Below, piece after piece: positions 59,955 to 64,000 of a stretch of DNA of 64,000 nucleotides. The DNA comes from CAYYJR01 sp964472305 (lineage in GTDB: Bacteria > Armatimonadota > Hebobacteria > CAIYQO01), in assembly GCA_964472305.1 (NCBI GenBank), contig CAYYJR010000001.1, forward strand, positions 124,001-188,000, in the 5' to 3' direction. Positions within the stretch are counted from its first letter, which is position 1, and every line of letters starts with the position of its first letter. Below the pieces are notes generated by a model, which worked only from the letters and a program-made list of their open reading frames with translations, did not search any database and was not told the DNA's origin. The position numbers were made by a program, and so were the translations under genes.

Positions 59955-62426
59955 ATGCCAATGGATTTTAATAAATTCACCGAGAAAGCGCAGGAAATGA
60001 TGGTGATCTCGCAAGGGATCATCCAGCGATATCAGCATATGCAACTTGACACCGATCACCTGCTGTTGGCAATGCTGGAGCAGGCGGATGGAACCATTCC
60101 CAAGGTGTTGCAGGAGATGGGGAACGATACCATCCGTCTGGCGGAGGCCGTACGCGGATCGCTGGAGCGCACGCCGAAAGTGCAAGGGAGCGGGGCGCGA
60201 CAGGCACAGATTTATCCGACACCGGCGGCACAGCGTGTCATGGGTGAGCTGTGCTGGGCGATTGCCGAGCGCATGAAAGACGAATATGTGGCGACCGAGC
60301 ACATCCTGCTGTCGATCATCGAAGAGGGCACATCGAGCGGCGCGCGCATACTGCGCGAGTTCGGCATCACCCGCGAGAAGGTGGAGCAGGCGCTGGTGGC
60401 GGTACGCGGCTCGCAGCGCGTCACCGAGCCCGGCGCAGAGGGGCAATACCAGGCGCTGGCGAAATACAGCCGCGACTTGACGCAGTTGGCGCGCGAGGGC
60501 AAGCTCGATCCGGTCATCGGGCGTGACGAAGAGATTCGGCGCGTCATCGAGATCCTCTCCCGGCGCACGAAAAACAATCCCGCGCTCATCGGTGAGCCTG
60601 GGGTGGGCAAGACCGCTATTGTGGATGGGTTGGCGCAGGCGATTATCGACAACGCGGTGCCGCAGACATTGAAAAACAAGCGTGTCATCGCGCTGGACCT
60701 GTCCAGCATGGTGGCGGGCTCCAAGTTCCGCGGCGAATTCGAAGAGCGGCTGAAGGCGGTGATGGATGAAATCCGCAAGGCGCAGGGTGAGATTGTCCTG
60801 TTCATCGACGAGTTGCACACCGTAGTAGGGGCGGGCGCGGCGGAAGGCGCCATCGACGCCTCCAACATGCTGAAGCCGGCGCTGGCGCGTGGCGAGTTGC
60901 AGTGCATCGGCGCCACCACGCTGGACGAATATCGCAAGCACATCGAGAAGGACCCGGCGCTGGAACGCCGTTTCCAGCCGGTGTTCGTGGAAGAACCGAG
61001 TGTGGAGGCGACGGTCGCGATCCTGCACGGGCTGCAGGCACGCTACGAGCAGCACCACGCCATCACCTATACCGACGCGGCGATCGACGCGGCGGCGCGG
61101 TTGTCCGCCCGGTACATCTCCGATCGCTTCCTGCCCGATAAGGCCATCGATCTGATCGACGAGGCAGGCGCGCGCAAGCACATCCAGGCGATCTTCATTC
61201 CCGGCGACGTGCGCGAGTTGGAACAGCGCATCCTGGAACTGGAGAACCAGCGCGACGACGCGGCATTGAAGCAGGACTACCAGGAAGCCGCGCATATTCA
61301 GCAGGAAGTCGCGCAACTGAAGGCGGTGGTGAAGGAGAAGGAAGCAAACGTGCCGCACCAGGTGGACCCGGTGGTGGACCGCGAAGAGATTGCCGAACTG
61401 GTGGCGCGCGCCACGGGCATCCCGGTTACGCGCATGTTCGAGGAAGAGGCACAGCGACTGCTGCACATGGAAGACGAACTGCACAAGCGGCTCATCGATC
61501 AAGCGCATGCGGTACAGACGGTCTCCGAGGCTATCCGCCGCGCCCGTGCGGGGTTGAAAGACCCGAAACGGCCTATCGGCTCGTTCATCTTCATGGGTCC
61601 GACCGGGGTGGGCAAAACCGAACTGGCGCGCGCGCTGGCAGCATACCTGTTCGAGGACGAAGAGGCGATGGTGCGTATCGACATGTCGGAATACATGGAA
61701 AAGCACGCCGTCTCGCGGCTGATCGGTGCGCCTCCCGGCTATGTCGGATATGACGAAGGCGGCCAACTCACCGAGGCGGTGCGGCGGCGACCGTATCGGG
61801 TGATCCTCTTCGACGAGATCGAAAAAGCGCATCCGGATGTCTTCAACATTTTGTTGCAGATTTTGGAGGACGGGCGGCTGACCGACAACATGGGGCGGAC
61901 GGCGGATTTTCGCAACACGGTGATCATCATGACCAGCAACGTGGGCAGCCAGCACGTGCTCGGGACCACGGGGCCGACCATCGGCTTCGCGGTCGACGAT
62001 GCGCTGGTGACGGATCAGAGCTATGAGAGCATGCAATCGCGCGCGCTGAACGATCTAAAGCACGTTTTCCGGCCCGAGTTGCTAAACCGCATCGATGAAG
62101 TGGTGGTCTTCCTGCCACTGCAGATGGAACACATCAAGCAGATCGTCGAGTTGATGATCGGCAAGGTGCGCGCCAATCTGACCGAGCGCGGCATCGAGAT
62201 CAGCCTCACCGAGGCGGCATGCGAAAAGCTGGCGCAGGAAGGGTACGATCCCGCCTACGGCGCGCGCCCGCTGCGGCGCGTCATCCAGCGACTGGTGGAG
62301 AACCAGATCTCGCGCGGCATCCTCGACGGCAGCTTTCGTGAAGGCGACACGATCGTGGTCGATGTCGTGGACGGCAAGATCGTCCCGCACCTGCTGGTGG
62401 CGGGCAATCAATCCACCGCGGCATGA
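59955..62426 (+). CDS. clpC: AAA+ unfoldase ClpC
   Basis: The 823-residue protein has two Clp_N repeats (DFNKFTEKAQEMMVISQGII, WAIAERMKDEYVATEHILLSIIEE), two AAA+ modules (Walker A GEPGVGKT and GPTGVGKT; GYVGYDEGGQLTEAVRRRPY) and between them a short UVR-type middle domain (QRDDAALKQDYQEAAHIQQEVAQLK, about 45 residues). ClpB has a much longer M-domain, so this is ClpC-type. IGF in GPTIGFAVDD fits the ClpP-docking loop, so it should feed ClpP. It occupies the position of clpB in actinobacterial dnaK-hspR operons. AAGGGGG precedes the ATG. Confidence 0.93.
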   Translation: MPMDFNKFTEKAQEMMVISQGIIQRYQHMQLDTDHLLLAMLEQADGTIPKVLQEMGNDTIRLAEAVRGSLERTPKVQGSGARQAQIYPTPAAQRVMGELCWAIAERMKDEYVATEHILLSIIEEGTSSGARILREFGITREKVEQALVAVRGSQRVTEPGAEGQYQALAKYSRDLTQLAREGKLDPVIGRDEEIRRVIEILSRRTKNNPALIGEPGVGKTAIVDGLAQAIIDNAVPQTLKNKRVIALDLSSMVAGSKFRGEFEERLKAVMDEIRKAQGEIVLFIDELHTVVGAGAAEGAIDASNMLKPALARGELQCIGATTLDEYRKHIEKDPALERRFQPVFVEEPSVEATVAILHGLQARYEQHHAITYTDAAIDAAARLSARYISDRFLPDKAIDLIDEAGARKHIQAIFIPGDVRELEQRILELENQRDDAALKQDYQEAAHIQQEVAQLKAVVKEKEANVPHQVDPVVDREEIAELVARATGIPVTRMFEEEAQRLLHMEDELHKRLIDQAHAVQTVSEAIRRARAGLKDPKRPIGSFIFMGPTGVGKTELARALAAYLFEDEEAMVRIDMSEYMEKHAVSRLIGAPPGYVGYDEGGQLTEAVRRRPYRVILFDEIEKAHPDVFNILLQILEDGRLTDNMGRTADFRNTVIIMTSNVGSQHVLGTTGPTIGFAVDDALVTDQSYESMQSRALNDLKHVFRPELLNRIDEVVVFLPLQMEHIKQIVELMIGKVRANLTERGIEISLTEAACEKLAQEGYDPAYGARPLRRVIQRLVENQISRGILDGSFREGDTIVVDVVDGKIVPHLLVAGNQSTAA

Positions 62427-62449
62427 ATGCGAGAGATCATTGAAGCCCA

Positions 62450-62495
62450 GCGACACGGGGGCATAGGGTAGACAATCTCCGTGCCCCCGTGTCGC
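62450..62495. terminator. hairpin between convergent genes
   Basis: A perfect 14-bp stem (62450-62463 with 62482-62495) with an 18-base loop lies between the clpC stop and the stop of the convergent gene. Neither strand has a T-run, so intrinsic termination is not assured. Confidence 0.55.
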
Positions 62496-62511
62496 CGAGG
62501 TCAATTCCCTG

Positions 62512-64000
62512 TTACCGTGCCAGCTTCCGCACCGTTAGTTCCATCAGTTCCACGCTTTCCCGACTGCCGCCCATGTTCAGCCGCAGGTCGTAGCCGTCCT
62601 GGCCGGCGAACATGGCATCGTCCAGGCGCAACGTGTAGGTGTAAACGCGGTGCGGATCGGTATCGATCCATTGCCATGGCGTATTTTTCATGCCCGTCGG
62701 CGTGCCGTAATAGAGGGTGAAGCCGGTCTTTCGCGGGGTGGTGACTCCGCACACGGAGACCGCCACCTCCACCGGCACGCGCGCGGTATTGAAGAACAGA
62801 AAGCCGTCTGGGATATCCAGGTGAATCCACGGCGCGTCGTCGCGTATGGTACACAGCACCTTGCGCTTTCCGCGATACGACTCCCAGTAGCGCCCGCCCG
62901 GCAGATTGGGCAATGGGTGGATGGCATCCGGCAAATAGGCGTGGGGATCCAACGTCACGCAATCAGCCGTCACCGCCGGCGGACTCCACGTCACCACGCG
63001 TTCATGCGGAGTCGCCAGCACATCGGTCACCCACAGCGGCTGAGCCGGCAGCGACAGCGACGACGGCGCGGCGATCGTCACCCCGTGCGGGGCGCCTTGA
63101 AGTGGGATAAGCCGGATCGCCGCATCCGGCACCGCCAGGCCCGACGGCACAGGGATGGACGACGGCGTCAGCGCCACCTCGCAATCATGCTCCGGCGCCA
63201 GCAGCGCCGCGGTGCTCGTTTCGTGATGGAACAGGCCGGCGCGCACACCCGTCGCCGGGTAGAACACTCCATCGAACTCCATGTCCTGTGCCGTGCCGAG
63301 TGCCCGCAATTCATTCGGTAACGTGGGATCGGCCAGCCAGTCCGTCGCGTCGCGTTCACCGTGAAATAGCAACGTGGCGACATCATCCAGCAGGGCGGCG
63401 ACGGCGGGTGTCCACCGGGCGGCATTCGACGCGCATAACGGCAAGTCGGCCCATAATTGCGGCGCATCCGCCGTCAGCACCCGGCGGCGCAGCACCTGCA
63501 TCCGCCAGAAAAAATCGTTCGGTTGCAGCGCAACCCGGGTTGGGCACAGCGCAACGATGTCCGGACGCTCCGTGCCGATGGCGGTGGACAGGTAGCGGGA
63601 GATCCAGCACAGATCGAGATCACCCGCCTCCGGCACGATCACCTGCGCCCGTGGATCAGCCCGGTGGATGGCGTCCGTCGCGGCGCGGAACAGCGCATGC
63701 ACGTCATCCATCATCGCCAGCAGCACGTCGGGTGAAGGACGGTGCCACACCTGATAGTAGCGCACTTCCGGGCTGTAGCGCCGCACCAGAGCGGTCAGGA
63801 AAGCGCGGTATGCCGTGATGTCCGGGCGTGCACGAGGCAATTCATCCGGTGTGGGATTGCCCAGGTAGGTTACCGCCCACGCGGGAGCCGGGCCGCACAC
63901 CAGCACGACGTCGAGCTTGTGGGCTTTCGCCTGCGCAACGACGGCATCCAACGCCGCGAAATTCCAGGTGGCGGCCGTTGGCTGTATGCGCGCCCAGTCG
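62512..64000 (-). CDS. glycoside-hydrolase-like TIM-barrel protein (5'-truncated by window edge)
   Basis: About 496 residues are visible; the frame is open to the right edge and the true start lies outside. The beginning (TWNFAALDAVVAQAKAHKLDVVLVCG, then YRAFLTALVRRYSPEVRYYQVW) follows the clan-A glycosidase plan of GH39/GH5-like enzymes. The position that normally reads WNEPN, with the acid/base Glu, is WHRPSP here, so catalysis by the usual mechanism is unlikely. The C-terminal part (WIHLDIPDGFLFFN, YTYTLRLDDAMFAGQDGYDLRLN) looks like a beta-sandwich carbohydrate-binding domain. It is convergent with clpC. Confidence 0.7.
   Translation of the reverse strand, partial: DWARIQPTAATWNFAALDAVVAQAKAHKLDVVLVCGPAPAWAVTYLGNPTPDELPRARPDITAYRAFLTALVRRYSPEVRYYQVWHRPSPDVLLAMMDDVHALFRAATDAIHRADPRAQVIVPEAGDLDLCWISRYLSTAIGTERPDIVALCPTRVALQPNDFFWRMQVLRRRVLTADAPQLWADLPLCASNAARWTPAVAALLDDVATLLFHGERDATDWLADPTLPNELRALGTAQDMEFDGVFYPATGVRAGLFHHETSTAALLAPEHDCEVALTPSSIPVPSGLAVPDAAIRLIPLQGAPHGVTIAAPSSLSLPAQPLWVTDVLATPHERVVTWSPPAVTADCVTLDPHAYLPDAIHPLPNLPGGRYWESYRGKRKVLCTIRDDAPWIHLDIPDGFLFFNTARVPVEVAVSVCGVTTPRKTGFTLYYGTPTGMKNTPWQWIDTDPHRVYTYTLRLDDAMFAGQDGYDLRLNMGGSRESVELMELTVRKLAR

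Noticed and set aside
59694..62036. 780-codon open frame antisense to clpC
   Set aside because: Same cause: it is the complement of a conserved GC-rich gene, with biased composition and no start signals.

Overview
The window is GC-rich, chromosomal and almost entirely bacterial housekeeping DNA; I see no phage, plasmid, insertion sequence or CRISPR array. Several traits point to a diderm Terrabacteria lineage, most likely Armatimonadota: an SLH-domain outer-membrane porin, a sporulation-type SigH sigma factor, a GspG-like pseudopilin, an HspR/HAIR-controlled chaperone operon and dispersed amino-acid biosynthesis genes (proA, aroQ, trpC, hisD). This placement is inference and I could not test it; Deinococcota- or Chloroflexota-related groups remain possible.

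Layout. 1-1000: the start of a secreted-protein gene, then a three-gene tRNA operon (Thr-CGT, Ser-GCT, Arg-GCG) with a consensus promoter and a terminator. 1000-4100: groS-groL behind two CIRCE-type HrcA operators, and an orphan glyQ. 4300-16500: pseudopilin, PPi-type phosphofructokinase, a nucleotidyltransferase, rsmB, an SPFH protein pair, a polyprenyl diphosphate synthase, a secreted TPR/HEXXH protein and a Trk potassium uptake pair. 16600-28550: two tandem sugar-nucleotidyltransferase paralogues, a GT4 glycosyltransferase, proA, an S1-domain protein, tex, and a divergent RRM protein/DEAD-box helicase pair.

28960-38790 is the most unusual part. An ECF-type sigma factor and a membrane anti-sigma factor head a co-directional run of six genes for exported proteins: LPP20/FlgT-like, formylglycine-generating-enzyme-fold, FlgT-like, two FlgO/CsgG-like proteins and a 665-residue protein I do not recognise. 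No flagellar or curli genes are nearby. I propose it is a self-regulated cell-envelope system. Next comes an SLH-collagen-coiled coil-beta barrel porin that probably ties the outer membrane to the wall.

41600-55500: aroQ and an M24 peptidase, a CheY-like regulator, a potassium-channel-like RCK protein with an altered selectivity filter, sigH, trpC, an M19 dipeptidase, an alpha/beta hydrolase, an amidohydrolase, hisD, a DUF1801 protein, a class A penicillin-binding protein and a HEAT-repeat protein. 55840-62430: dnaK-hsp20-dnaJ-hspR-clpC behind a HAIR operator that overlaps the dnaK promoter; grpE is absent and the Clp ATPase is ClpC-type, not ClpB. The window ends inside a glycosidase-like gene with degenerate catalytic motifs.

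Two separate heat-shock circuits (HrcA/CIRCE on groSL, HspR/HAIR on dnaK-clpC) are therefore readable in one window. Three genes (rsmB, proA, tex) share a -10 box exactly six bases before the start codon, which suggests leaderless transcripts.
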